Positions 24,262-31,243 of a stretch of 40,906 nucleotides of DNA are shown one piece after another. The position numbers and the translations under genes were made by a program. A model generated the notes under the pieces. The model did no database searches. It was not told the DNA's origin and saw only the letters and a list, made by a program, of their open reading frames with translations. The stretch comes from an uncultured Phaeodactylibacter sp. (lineage in GTDB: Bacteria > Bacteroidota > Bacteroidia > Chitinophagales > Saprospiraceae). Within the stretch, counting starts at the first letter, position 1. Each line of letters starts with the position of its first letter. Where the stretch lies: the NCBI GenBank assembly GCA_913057245.1, contig CAJXNH010000032.1, positions 1 through 40,906 on the forward strand. The letters run 5' to 3'.

Positions 24262-24416
24262 TTACTCAAAATCCTCCTTAATCTTACTCGCAATAATCTG
24301 CGCCAGCCGTACCGGCACTGCATTGCCGATCATTTTGTAGGCTGCGCCGAGGTTCTTGTAGTAAAAGATGAAGTCGTCCGGGAAGGTTTGGGCGCGGGCT
24401 ACTTCGAAGAAGCTCA
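24262..24416 (-). pseudogene. 3' remnant of an older cytosine-5 DNA methyltransferase
   Basis: Read on the minus strand, this stretch encodes [20 protein letters not shown], then [19 protein letters not shown] and IKEDFE before TAA. These are methylase motifs IX and X. The intact methylase at 25380-26435 has the parallel segments [17 protein letters not shown] and [13 protein letters not shown]. The remnant is GC-rich with host-like codons, while the intact copy is AT-rich, so it is not a recent duplication. The frame is cut exactly at the stop codon of the HaeIII-type endonuclease gene, marking an edge of the inserted cassette. Confidence 0.85.
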
Positions 24417-25370
24417 GACATAGAAGTTTGTAGAGAATAAACTTTCAGGAGTGCTTATAAGGTTAATATCAAACTTAAACGAAGGCTCAATTCTTGAGCT
24501 GGCATTATGGATCCGAAAACTCATTTGCCAGCCATTGCTCATCGTCAGTTCCAATGTTGATTTAGACCCTTTTTTCAAACTAAGGTCGATAATCCTGTCT
24601 GGTAAATTAAGTTTAGGTATTCTTGCAGATGGCTTTCTGTAGGGAGAAGGCAAATTCAATGTTCCTTGCAAATTAAAAGCCTGAATAGTAATCATCCCTT
24701 TTGTCTTGATCACTTTATAAAAGTCTTGTTTACCAATGAGATATCCAACTAACTTAGCGGCAACAACACCTTTATTCTGTACATCAAGCCGGAGCAACTC
24801 ATCTTTAAAGTGCTCCAAAATGGGCAAATAAAAATCTCGTTGTATATTTTCGAGCTCACTCCACTTTGTCTCTGGGCCATTGTTCTTCAGCTTTTTAAGC
24901 TCAGAGAAAATTGGCTCTATGTTTTCGAAGTAGTTATCTGACACCGGTAAATCAAGCCATGATGCTCCAAAATCAATAGATTGAGATAGGCGAGGATGCT
25001 TCACTGCTTTGTGGTTATTCTTTGCAGAAATACCGATAACCCACTTTTTTAAAGAAGACTGGATTAAAATGTCCCTAACATCTCCTTTTTGCCCTCTACC
25101 ATCTGAAGCCAGTGATAAATTAATTGAGCTATCCCCATTCTGATAAAAAAGCATAGGCTCTACATCGGGGAAAAAAGATACTGCTGTTTTAGCTGCAGTG
25201 TCAAAAGCTTGCCGGTCAGATTTGGGGAACTCAGAATAGTATTGCATAGCATAAGAAAGGCTCTTATCATCCACTACGTTGACGTTCATTTTATTATCGC
25301 GCAGAAGATCATAGAAAGCATTGAGCAATGCAAATTCAAAAGCTTTGCCTGACTTTACCTGACTGGCCAT
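24414..25370 (-). CDS. HaeIII-family type II restriction endonuclease
   Basis: A 318-aa protein, the length I recall for R.HaeIII. Diagnostic blocks are [15 protein letters not shown] (about 89-103), [20 protein letters not shown] (about 110-129) and [12 protein letters not shown]. Together these fit the PD-(D/E)XK-like core of the HaeIII family, which cleaves GGCC. It directly follows, 9 bases downstream on the same strand, a HaeIII-like methyltransferase. The gene is intact but AT-rich relative to its surroundings, and its stop codon lies on the junction with an older methylase remnant, indicating acquisition as a cassette. Cleavage specificity is inferred from family and partner. Confidence 0.88.
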   Translation of the reverse strand: MASQVKSGKAFEFALLNAFYDLLRDNKMNVNVVDDKSLSYAMQYYSEFPKSDRQAFDTAAKTAVSFFPDVEPMLFYQNGDSSINLSLASDGRGQKGDVRDILIQSSLKKWVIGISAKNNHKAVKHPRLSQSIDFGASWLDLPVSDNYFENIEPIFSELKKLKNNGPETKWSELENIQRDFYLPILEHFKDELLRLDVQNKGVVAAKLVGYLIGKQDFYKVIKTKGMITIQAFNLQGTLNLPSPYRKPSARIPKLNLPDRIIDLSLKKGSKSTLELTMSNGWQMSFRIHNASSRIEPSFKFDINLISTPESLFSTNFYV

Positions 25371-25379
25371 GAGAATACC

Positions 25380-26435
25380 TTAGGCATTAATGAAGCTTTT
25401 AGAGCTTTCCTGTTTCGAAAAATTAACTTGACCGGTTACCTTACCTGATTCAGAAAATAAGTCTTTCCTGATCCTTGATGCAAGAGCCTCTCCTAATTTT
25501 ACAGGAACTGCATTGCCAATCATTTTGTAGCCTGCTGCTACATTCTTATATTTAAAAATAAAGTCATCAGGAAAGGTCTGTATCCTTGCGCATTCCCTGA
25601 CACTTAAGCGACGATACAGATGCTCAAAACCCGGAATGAATCTCCTGACATCTCTTTCAACCAGTTCCATCTTAGGGGCCTGCGGGTGCAAAGGCGCATG
25701 CCGGCCCCCCGCCTGAATAGTGAAAGACACTTCGTCCCAACTCCTTACGCGGTTACGAGACATATATATACTCGAAAAGCCACCAGTGAAATACTCGTGA
25801 TTGGGGACTTTGCAGGCCATATTTTTATAATTGCCTTCTCCGGCAGGAACTACATTGTCTTTTAAATCCCAGATTGCATCTTCAAGTGTTAGTTGGGTTT
25901 GATGAGGCATAGGGAACTCAAATTTTTTCCCTAAATCTCTCCTGTAGCCAATAAAAAAAACCCGCTTACGGTCTTGCGGAACGGAATAATCCGATGCATT
26001 TAGCATTTTGAAACTTAGCTCATACCCAATACCTGCATTCCGAAACATTCCTTTTATGTTCTCCAGTGCCTGACGGTGACGTGGCACTAACATTCCTGAA
26101 ACATTTTCCGCAAGAAAAAATTTGGGTTGCTTAGCCTCAAGAATTCTAATAAAATCAAAGAATAACTGCCCGCGCTTATCATCTATACCCCTTAAAGCTC
26201 CGGCGGCACTCCAACTTTGGCAAGGCGGTCCGCCAATGATTCCGTCGCACTCTGGTACTTCTTCTTCTTTAATCTGAGTAATGCTTCTTCTATCCAACTC
26301 TGTCTGAGGATGATTGGCTTCATAGGTGCCCCAGATATCTTTATCATATTCATTAGCCCATATTACGTTGAAACCGGCATTTTCAAAACCCAGGTCTAAC
26401 CCCCCTGCCCCTGCAAAAAAAGAAACTAGTTTCAT
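25380..26435 (-). CDS. DNA (cytosine-5)-methyltransferase, M.HaeIII-like (GGCC)
   Basis: A 351-aa C5 methylase with all main motifs: SAM-binding FFAGAGGLDLGFENAGF (6-22), the catalytic GGPPCQSWSAAGALRGIDD with Cys72, FFLAENVSGM, QDRKRVFFIGYRR, and C-terminal RECARIQTFPDDF and [11 protein letters not shown]. The NHEYF, STI/SSIYMSRNRVRSW and HPQAPKMELV segments of the target-recognition region closely resemble what I recall of M.HaeIII, predicting GGCC methylation at the internal C. It precedes its endonuclease, as is common so that protection comes first. Many GGCC sites occur in this window, so the host would depend on this activity. Confidence 0.93.
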   Translation of the reverse strand: MKLVSFFAGAGGLDLGFENAGFNVIWANEYDKDIWGTYEANHPQTELDRRSITQIKEEEVPECDGIIGGPPCQSWSAAGALRGIDDKRGQLFFDFIRILEAKQPKFFLAENVSGMLVPRHRQALENIKGMFRNAGIGYELSFKMLNASDYSVPQDRKRVFFIGYRRDLGKKFEFPMPHQTQLTLEDAIWDLKDNVVPAGEGNYKNMACKVPNHEYFTGGFSSIYMSRNRVRSWDEVSFTIQAGGRHAPLHPQAPKMELVERDVRRFIPGFEHLYRRLSVRECARIQTFPDDFIFKYKNVAAGYKMIGNAVPVKLGEALASRIRKDLFSESGKVTGQVNFSKQESSKSFINA

Positions 26436-26560
26436 ATTGTATTGAGATTAGGTCTTTTCAAACAAAACTTTAATATAGTCTTTACAACAGGACTCTCAAC
26501 CATCTAGTTGAAAAAAGTTATAAACATTAATGCTTTTTGGGGTGTATTTTGCTTCCATTG

Positions 26561-26592
26561 ATAGTTTTCCACACCCATATGTGGAAAACTAT
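26561..26592. promoter_or_regulatory. 32-bp perfect palindrome made of two DnaA-box-like sites
   Basis: ATAGTTTTCCACA at 26561-26573 is repeated exactly inverted as TGTGGAAAACTAT at 26580-26592 with a 6-base spacer. Each arm includes the nonamer TTTTCCACA, a known variant of the DnaA box. The site could bind DnaA as an inverted pair or be an operator of another dimeric regulator. Confidence 0.6.
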
Positions 26593-26627
26593 TTTTTCAA
26601 CTCCTTGTATTCAGGGGTTTACGGGAC

Positions 26628-26636
26628 TTATCCACA
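26628..26636 (+). promoter_or_regulatory. Perfect DnaA box
   Basis: TTATCCACA equals the consensus DnaA box. With the two palindrome arms it makes three DnaA-box-like nonamers in 72 bases, upstream of the riboswitch and nrdBA. In E. coli nrdAB is also preceded by DnaA boxes. Confidence 0.6.
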
Positions 26637-26702
26637 TTGTGTTGGTAATTATACGCTTGCGTTGCTTGATCGCTCAGCCGGAGCTCCGTATCTTGCCCAA
26701 AC

Positions 26703-26902
26703 CAACGGTATTACGTTCAATTCGAGCATGCATCCAATGACTTTAAGCGACAGATTAGCCATTCGATATTGAACAGGGAACCGGGTGAAAATCCCGGACA
26801 GTACCCGCTGCTGTGAGCCTCATTCACCAGGATTTGCCAGCAAGCCACTGCCTCCGGGCGGGAAGGCGGCAAAGCCGGGGCGAGTCAGAAGACCTGCCGT
26901 TG
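26703..26902 (+). ncRNA. Cobalamin riboswitch
   Basis: The conserved core is clear: AGGGAACCGGGTGAAAATCC from 26775, then GACAGTACCCGCTGCTGTGA, and later a near-perfect B12 box (GAGTCAGAAGACCTGCCG, 26882-26899). The outer limits follow a closing helix CAACGG (26703-26708) with CCGTTG (26897-26902); GTTCAAT (26715-26721) pairs with ATTGAAC (26768-26774) as an additional helix. The 200-nt length is usual for the class. It points at nrdBA, starting 140 bases downstream. A small hairpin (CCGGG-TAATG-CCCGG, 26968-26982) lies in the expression platform, without a U-tract, so control may act on translation. Confidence 0.93.
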
Positions 26903-27041
26903 CCAACATATCATTCTTTAACTGCGAGTTTTCGGGAGTTAGGACAACGCAGTGCCACCGTTTTTGCCCGGGTAATGCCCGGATGCAGCCTGCCGGTGCG
27001 CGCTCCTGCCCTCCCCCACAGCTCGGTAATGCATTAGCCAC

Positions 27042-28022
27042 ATGAGCGCGATTTTCAAACCCAGACTAGCGTACAAGCCGTTCGAGTACCCGGAAGTGCT
27101 CGACTTTATCAACACCATTAATCAGACCTTCTGGGTGCACTCGGAGGTCGATTTTACGGGTGACATACAGGATTTCAAAGTGGAGCTTACGGAAGCCGAG
27201 CGCAATGCCATCAAGCGTACGCTCCTCGCCATCGCTCAGGTGGAGGTGGATGTGAAGTCCTTCTGGGGCAATCTCTATCAGCACCTGCCCAAGCCTGAGT
27301 TCAACGGGCTGGGCAGTACCTTCGCGGAGTGCGAGTTCCGCCATTCTGAAGCTTACGCCCAACTGCTGACCGTATTGGGCCTGGCGGATGAATTCGAGTC
27401 TGCCCTGCAGTCTTCTGTCCTCAGCGACCGCATTGCCTTCCTGCGGGACCGCCGGGCAGCTGCACAACTCGACTCTCCGGAGCAGTCCTTTGGGCTCAAC
27501 CTCATCCTCTTTTCCATTTTGGTGGAAAATGTATCGCTCTTCAGTCAGTTTGCCACCGTGCTGTCGTTCACCCACTTCAAAGGGCTGCTGAAGAATACGA
27601 GCAACATCATCGCCTGGACGAGCAAGGACGAGCAGCTCCACGCCAATGCCGGCATTTACATCTTCAACAAAATCGTGGAGGAAAACCCGGGCTGGCTGAC
27701 CGACAAGTACCAAAAGGTCATCTACGAGACCGCCCATGCCGCCATTCAGCAGGAGGAGCGCATTCTCAACTGGATTTTCGAGATGGGCGAACTGGAGCAC
27801 GTCTCCAAGTCGGACCTGCTCAACTTCATGAAGCACCGCATCAATACGAGCCTGAAGCAGATCGGGCTGCAGGACATTTTCGACATCAACGAATCTCAAC
27901 TCCGCCGCATGAGCTGGTTTGAAGAGGAAATCTACGCCAACACCCTGGACGATTTCTTCGCCAAGCGCCCGGTAGAGTATTCCAAGCATAATCAGTCGTT
28001 CACTGCCGACGACCTTTTCTAA
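27042..28022 (+). CDS. nrdB: Class I ribonucleotide reductase, beta (radical-generating) subunit
   Basis: A 326-aa ferritin-like subunit that builds the dimetal cofactor for dNTP synthesis. Candidate metal ligands are Glu68 (or Asp70), Glu98 and His101 in ECEFRHSEAY, Glu162 in SILVENVSLF, and Glu197 and His200 in SKDEQLHANAG. Tyr105, four residues after His101, is at the position of the radical tyrosine of E. coli. The C-terminal tail (VEYSKHNQSFTADDLF) has the Tyr expected for the radical path. There is no N-terminal ATP-cone. With a possible Glu as first ligand, a manganese-type class I variant cannot be excluded. Expression is probably B12-controlled through the upstream riboswitch. Confidence 0.93.
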   Translation: MSAIFKPRLAYKPFEYPEVLDFINTINQTFWVHSEVDFTGDIQDFKVELTEAERNAIKRTLLAIAQVEVDVKSFWGNLYQHLPKPEFNGLGSTFAECEFRHSEAYAQLLTVLGLADEFESALQSSVLSDRIAFLRDRRAAAQLDSPEQSFGLNLILFSILVENVSLFSQFATVLSFTHFKGLLKNTSNIIAWTSKDEQLHANAGIYIFNKIVEENPGWLTDKYQKVIYETAHAAIQQEERILNWIFEMGELEHVSKSDLLNFMKHRINTSLKQIGLQDIFDINESQLRRMSWFEEEIYANTLDDFFAKRPVEYSKHNQSFTADDLF

Positions 28023-28046
28023 ATACCCAAAAAACACGCATTGACC

Positions 28047-29717
28047 ATGACCAAGACCATTTATAACAATACCAAGCCCTACCACTGGGTAACGCCTGAG
28101 ACTGAAACCGTACTGCAGCGGGGCTACCTGCTGCCCGGCGAGACGCCACAGGATGCGGTGCGCCGCGTGACCACCGCCGCCGCTAACCGCCTGGACCGCC
28201 CCGACCTTCAACCGAAATTTGAAGCCCTCGTGGCTAACGGCTGGATGTCGCTTTCTTCTCCGGTGTGGGCCAATATGGGCACCGACCGCGGCCTGCCGAT
28301 CAGCTGCTTTGGCTCCTACGTGGAGGACAGCATGGACGGCATCACCAAGACCCTGTCCGAGTGCATTATGATGACCAAATTCGGGGGCGGCACCTCGGCC
28401 TACTTTGGGCACCTGCGCGAGCGGGGCGCAGGTATCCGCAACAACGGCAAGTCTTCCGGGCCGGTTTCCTTCCTGAAGATGTTTGATGCCATGATCGATA
28501 CCGTGAGTCAGGGCAATGTGCGCCGCGGGGCTTTCGCTGCCTACCTGGATATCGAGCATCCGGATGTGAATGAGTTCCTCAAGATCAAAGACATCGGCAA
28601 CGCCATTCAGAATATCTTTTTTGGCGTGACCGTGACCAACCAATGGATGGAAGAAATGGTGGCCGGCGACACGGAAAAGCGAGCCACCTGGGCAAAGGTA
28701 CTGCACAGCCGTCAGGAGAAAGGTCTGCCATACATCATGTTCAGCGACAACGTCAACGACAACGCGGCGGATGTCTACCGCGACAAAGGTATGCGCATCT
28801 ACAACTCCAACCTCTGCTCCGAGATCGCTCTGCCGGTGAAGGAAGATGAGAGCTTCGTCTGCTGCCTGTCGTCCATGAACCTCGAGTACTACGAGGACTG
28901 GAAAGATACCGATGCGGTGCAGACGGCCATTTGGTTCCTTGATGCGGTGATGGAAGAGTTTGTGCAAAAGTCTGCCAATCAGCCCTACATGGAGCGCACG
29001 CACAACTTTGCGAAGCGCCACCGTGCCCTGGGCCTGGGTGTCATGGGCTACCACGCTTACCTGCAGAAGAACAACATCCCGTTTGAGAGCATGGAAGCCA
29101 AGCAATTCAACAGCAGCGCCCACGCTCACATCCGCCGGGAGGCCGAGCAGGGCAGCCGCGATTTGGCAGAAGCCTATGGCGAGCCGGAACTGCTCAAAGG
29201 CTATGGCCGCCGCAACACCACGCTGATGGCAGTAGCGCCCACCACCTCTTCCTCCTCTATTCTGGGGCAGACTTCACCGGGCATTGAGCCGTACAGCAGC
29301 AACTACTATAAAGTGGGCTTGTCGAAGGGCAACTTCATGCGCAAGAACAAGTTCCTGAAAGCGTTATTGCAGGAAAAAGACATGGACCGGGAGGAAATCT
29401 GGCAGTCCATCCTCCTCAAAAACGGCTCTGTGCAGCACCTCGACGGGCTGACCGAGCACGAAAAGGCTGTCTTCAAGACCTTCCGGGAAATCAATCCGCG
29501 GGAGATCATCATTCAGGCGGCCGCCCGCCAGAAATTCATCGATCAGTCGCAGTCGCTCAACCTCAACATCCCGCCACAGGTGCCGGTGAAAGAGGTCAAT
29601 GCCCTGATGATCGAAGCCTGGAAGCTGGGCGTGAAGAGCCTGTACTATCAGCGCTCTTCCAGCGTGGCTCAGGAGATGGCGAATAAGTTTAAGGAGTGCG
29701 TGAGCTGCGCTTCGTAA
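28047..29717 (+). CDS. nrdA: Class I ribonucleotide reductase, alpha (catalytic) subunit, no ATP-cone
   Basis: A 556-aa catalytic subunit, shorter than E. coli NrdA (761 aa) because the N-terminal ATP-cone is absent. Active-site features are present: the first redox Cys in LPISCFGSYVEDS, NLCSEIALP (about 255-263) with the thiyl Cys and Glu, the second redox Cys in VCCLSSMNLE (about 272), the radical-path pair in SLYYQRSS (about 533), and a C-terminal CVSC shuttle pair for thioredoxin. The ATG at 28047 is preferred to TTG 28041. The beta subunit also lacks an ATP-cone, so dATP shut-off of overall activity has no obvious site in either protein. A terminator follows. Confidence 0.95.
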   Translation: MTKTIYNNTKPYHWVTPETETVLQRGYLLPGETPQDAVRRVTTAAANRLDRPDLQPKFEALVANGWMSLSSPVWANMGTDRGLPISCFGSYVEDSMDGITKTLSECIMMTKFGGGTSAYFGHLRERGAGIRNNGKSSGPVSFLKMFDAMIDTVSQGNVRRGAFAAYLDIEHPDVNEFLKIKDIGNAIQNIFFGVTVTNQWMEEMVAGDTEKRATWAKVLHSRQEKGLPYIMFSDNVNDNAADVYRDKGMRIYNSNLCSEIALPVKEDESFVCCLSSMNLEYYEDWKDTDAVQTAIWFLDAVMEEFVQKSANQPYMERTHNFAKRHRALGLGVMGYHAYLQKNNIPFESMEAKQFNSSAHAHIRREAEQGSRDLAEAYGEPELLKGYGRRNTTLMAVAPTTSSSSILGQTSPGIEPYSSNYYKVGLSKGNFMRKNKFLKALLQEKDMDREEIWQSILLKNGSVQHLDGLTEHEKAVFKTFREINPREIIIQAAARQKFIDQSQSLNLNIPPQVPVKEVNALMIEAWKLGVKSLYYQRSSSVAQEMANKFKECVSCAS

Positions 29718-29750
29718 GCTGAAAAATTAATTTGCTGATACAAAAAGATG

Positions 29751-29784
29751 GCCCCGCGGTGATTGCTGCGGGGCTGTTTTTTTT
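29751..29784 (+). terminator. Rho-independent terminator after nrdBA
   Basis: GCCCCGC at 29751-29757 pairs with GCGGGGC at 29768-29774 across a 10-base loop and is followed by a run of eight T at 29777-29784. This is a textbook intrinsic terminator, 34 bases after the nrdA stop. The palindromic repeat array begins immediately after the T-run. Confidence 0.85.
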
Positions 29785-30344
29785 CGCCCGGCGCGCGCTC
29801 CGTCCGACGTAGTTTGAAACGCCAATATACATCCGTATGGACTGGCCCGTCCGTACGGACAAGTTATGGGAAGTCGGACCTTTCGCCGGGCGTACTGGAC
29901 ATGTGCGCATGAAAAGCACACCGGGTGAATGCCCCCGTATTTGCTCAGATTAGTGCACCCGGTGAGACTTCGCCCGGCGCGCGCTCCGTCCGACTTAGTT
30001 TGAAACGGAGTCGGACCCTTCGCCGGGCGTACTGGACATGAGCACATGAAAAGCACACCGGGTGAATGCCCTCGTACTTGCTCAGATTAGTGCACCCGGT
30101 GAGACTTCGCCCGGCGCGCGCTCAGTCCGACTTAGTTTGAAACGGAGTCGGACCCTTCGCCGGGCGTACTGGTCATGGACACACAAAAGCACACCGGGTG
30201 AATCCCCTGGAACTTGCCCAGATTAGTACACCCGGTGAGACTTCGCCCGGCGCTCTCCTTTCGCCGGGCGTACTGGACATGTGCGCATGAAAAGCACACC
30301 GGGTGAATGCCCCGGCACTTTCCAGGGTTAGTGCACCCGGTGAG
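29785..30344. repeat. Tandem array of four GC-rich double-hairpin repeat units
   Basis: Units start at 29785, 29971, 30108 and 30244, giving lengths of 186, 137, 136 and 101 bases. Each opens with CGCCCGGCG and its inverted copy CGCCGGGCG enclosing a variable core, continues with a TACTGG-CATG segment, and closes with CACCGGGTG paired to CACCCGGTG. Units 2 and 3 share a core with inner arms GTCCGAC/GTCGGAC; unit 1 has an extra piece with its own inverted pair (CCGTATGGAC/GTCCGTACGG); unit 4 has lost the core. Hairpin arms are conserved while loops vary. No convincing protein is encoded on either strand. Confidence 0.85.
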
Positions 30345-30519
30345 GCCATGATAAAGCAAGCAATCTAAGCCTTTCCTACAGATAGACACAAGACTTACAA
30401 AAAGACGTTGCTGGTGTAGAGCTTGAGCCAGGTCCTTTCCAAGCGCTCTGCCCCCAGCTTCGCCCTGGAAAACCTATCGGAGAGCGGGAAGCTCCCCGAC
30501 AGGAGCCTACCCGCTGGTG
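30345..30519. other. Gap with a terminator-like hairpin for the leftward gene
   Basis: No gene is visible. CCTATCGGAGAGC (30472-30484) and GCTCCCCGACAGG (30489-30501) form an imperfect 13-bp stem (two mismatches). On the minus strand it is followed by TTTTCC, so it may terminate the membrane-protein gene at 30520-31044. Confidence 0.4.
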
Positions 30520-31044
30520 CTACCGTCCCTCCCCCTCCTCCCGCAACAACATCAGCGGGCTGGCCATAAACCACTGCTCCCGGTCTTTGGTATAGCCAAA
30601 GGTCGCGTGGGGCAGCAGGCCATTGAGGTATTTGGAGACGGCTTTGAGGTCATCGGTGGAGAGGCTGACGGAGATGTCGTCCCCGTCGCGCAGCTTGAAG
30701 TAGAGGGTGCCGTTGCGCAGGAGCTGAAAGCCGAAGGGCAGTTGCTCGGTGACCACGGAGTAGACCCACACGATTTCTTTGGGGTGGAAGTGCAGGAGGA
30801 TCATCAGGCGGCTGTTGGCGACGTTCCAGTTGCTGATCAGGTGAAAGCAGAAGCGCAAGCCGAGCACAGCACAAATCAGCCCGAATACCGATAGGATAAT
30901 GCTCTTGGTAAAGAAAGCGTAGATAAAGACCAGGCCCAGCGCCAGCAAGGCCAAGGCACAGCCCACCTTGAGCCGGTGCTCCCGCCGGAGCCCGCTCAGG
31001 ATACACTGCATAGCCGGATGCTGATCGGTCTGTTCTGCCTTCAT
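30520..31044 (-). CDS. Two-helix membrane protein of unknown function, 174 aa
   Basis: A basic/polar N-terminal 25 residues is followed by two adjacent transmembrane helices (about 27-46 and 50-68, CALALLALGLVFIYAFF and IILSVFGLICAVLGL). A soluble C-terminal domain of about 105 residues follows (HPKEIVWVYSVVTEQLPFGF, LYFKLRDGDDISVSLSTDDL). The last part resembles small membrane proteins with a PH-like cytoplasmic strand-rich domain, but no family is assigned. It is divergent from parE and ends next to the repeat array. Confidence 0.7.
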   Translation of the reverse strand: MKAEQTDQHPAMQCILSGLRREHRLKVGCALALLALGLVFIYAFFTKSIILSVFGLICAVLGLRFCFHLISNWNVANSRLMILLHFHPKEIVWVYSVVTEQLPFGFQLLRNGTLYFKLRDGDDISVSLSTDDLKAVSKYLNGLLPHATFGYTKDREQWFMASPLMLLREEGEGR

Positions 31045-31055
31045 CGTTTTTTAAG

Positions 31056-31070
31056 ACAACAATTTGTTGT
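31056..31070. promoter_or_regulatory. Short perfect palindrome between the membrane protein gene and parE
   Basis: ACAACAATTTGTTGT has 7-bp perfect arms around one central T, 11 bases before the membrane-protein start and in the divergent intergenic region. It could be an operator; no regulator can be named. The rest of 31045-31243 is AT-rich promoter and leader sequence with no exact TAnnTTTG match. Confidence 0.3.
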
Positions 31071-31243
31071 TTCCGTTGTAAATTAATTGTATTTTAGCAC
31101 AAAAAATTTAAACTCGGTATTCAATTCATGAAATGTGCATAACTTTTGTACGTTTCATTAACAAGGAAAGCGGCTTTTTGCTGACCTTACTTAGTGATTT
31201 TTTGCACAATATTACCCCGAAACCACCCAAGCACTTTAATTCA

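Larger units (their letters stand above)
26436..26702. other. Divergent control region between the methylase and nrd genes
   Basis: This AT-rich gap holds the promoter regions for the methylase (leftward) and, further right, for nrdBA. It contains the 32-bp palindrome and DnaA-box-like nonamers listed separately. I see no convincing protein gene: the short frames overlap the palindrome and riboswitch and lack family resemblance. Confidence 0.6.

Noticed and set aside
27066..29129. A 687-codon open frame on the minus strand across nrdB and nrdA
   Set aside because: It is antisense to two well-conserved genes, its translation is His/Val/Leu-rich with no family resemblance, and GC-rich codon bias makes such antisense frames common here.
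29785..30344. CRISPR array
   Set aside because: Repeats are over 100 bases with no unique spacers of constant length and no cas genes nearby.
29785..30344. Integron attC-site array
   Set aside because: No GTTRRRY/RYYYAAC core sites, no cassette genes between units and no integrase in the window.
29727..30389. Minus-strand frames within the palindromic array with repeated HPVCFSCAHVQYARRK-like peptides
   Set aside because: The peptide repeats merely restate the DNA repeats, each frame is broken differently by the length changes between units, and there is no start signal or domain.
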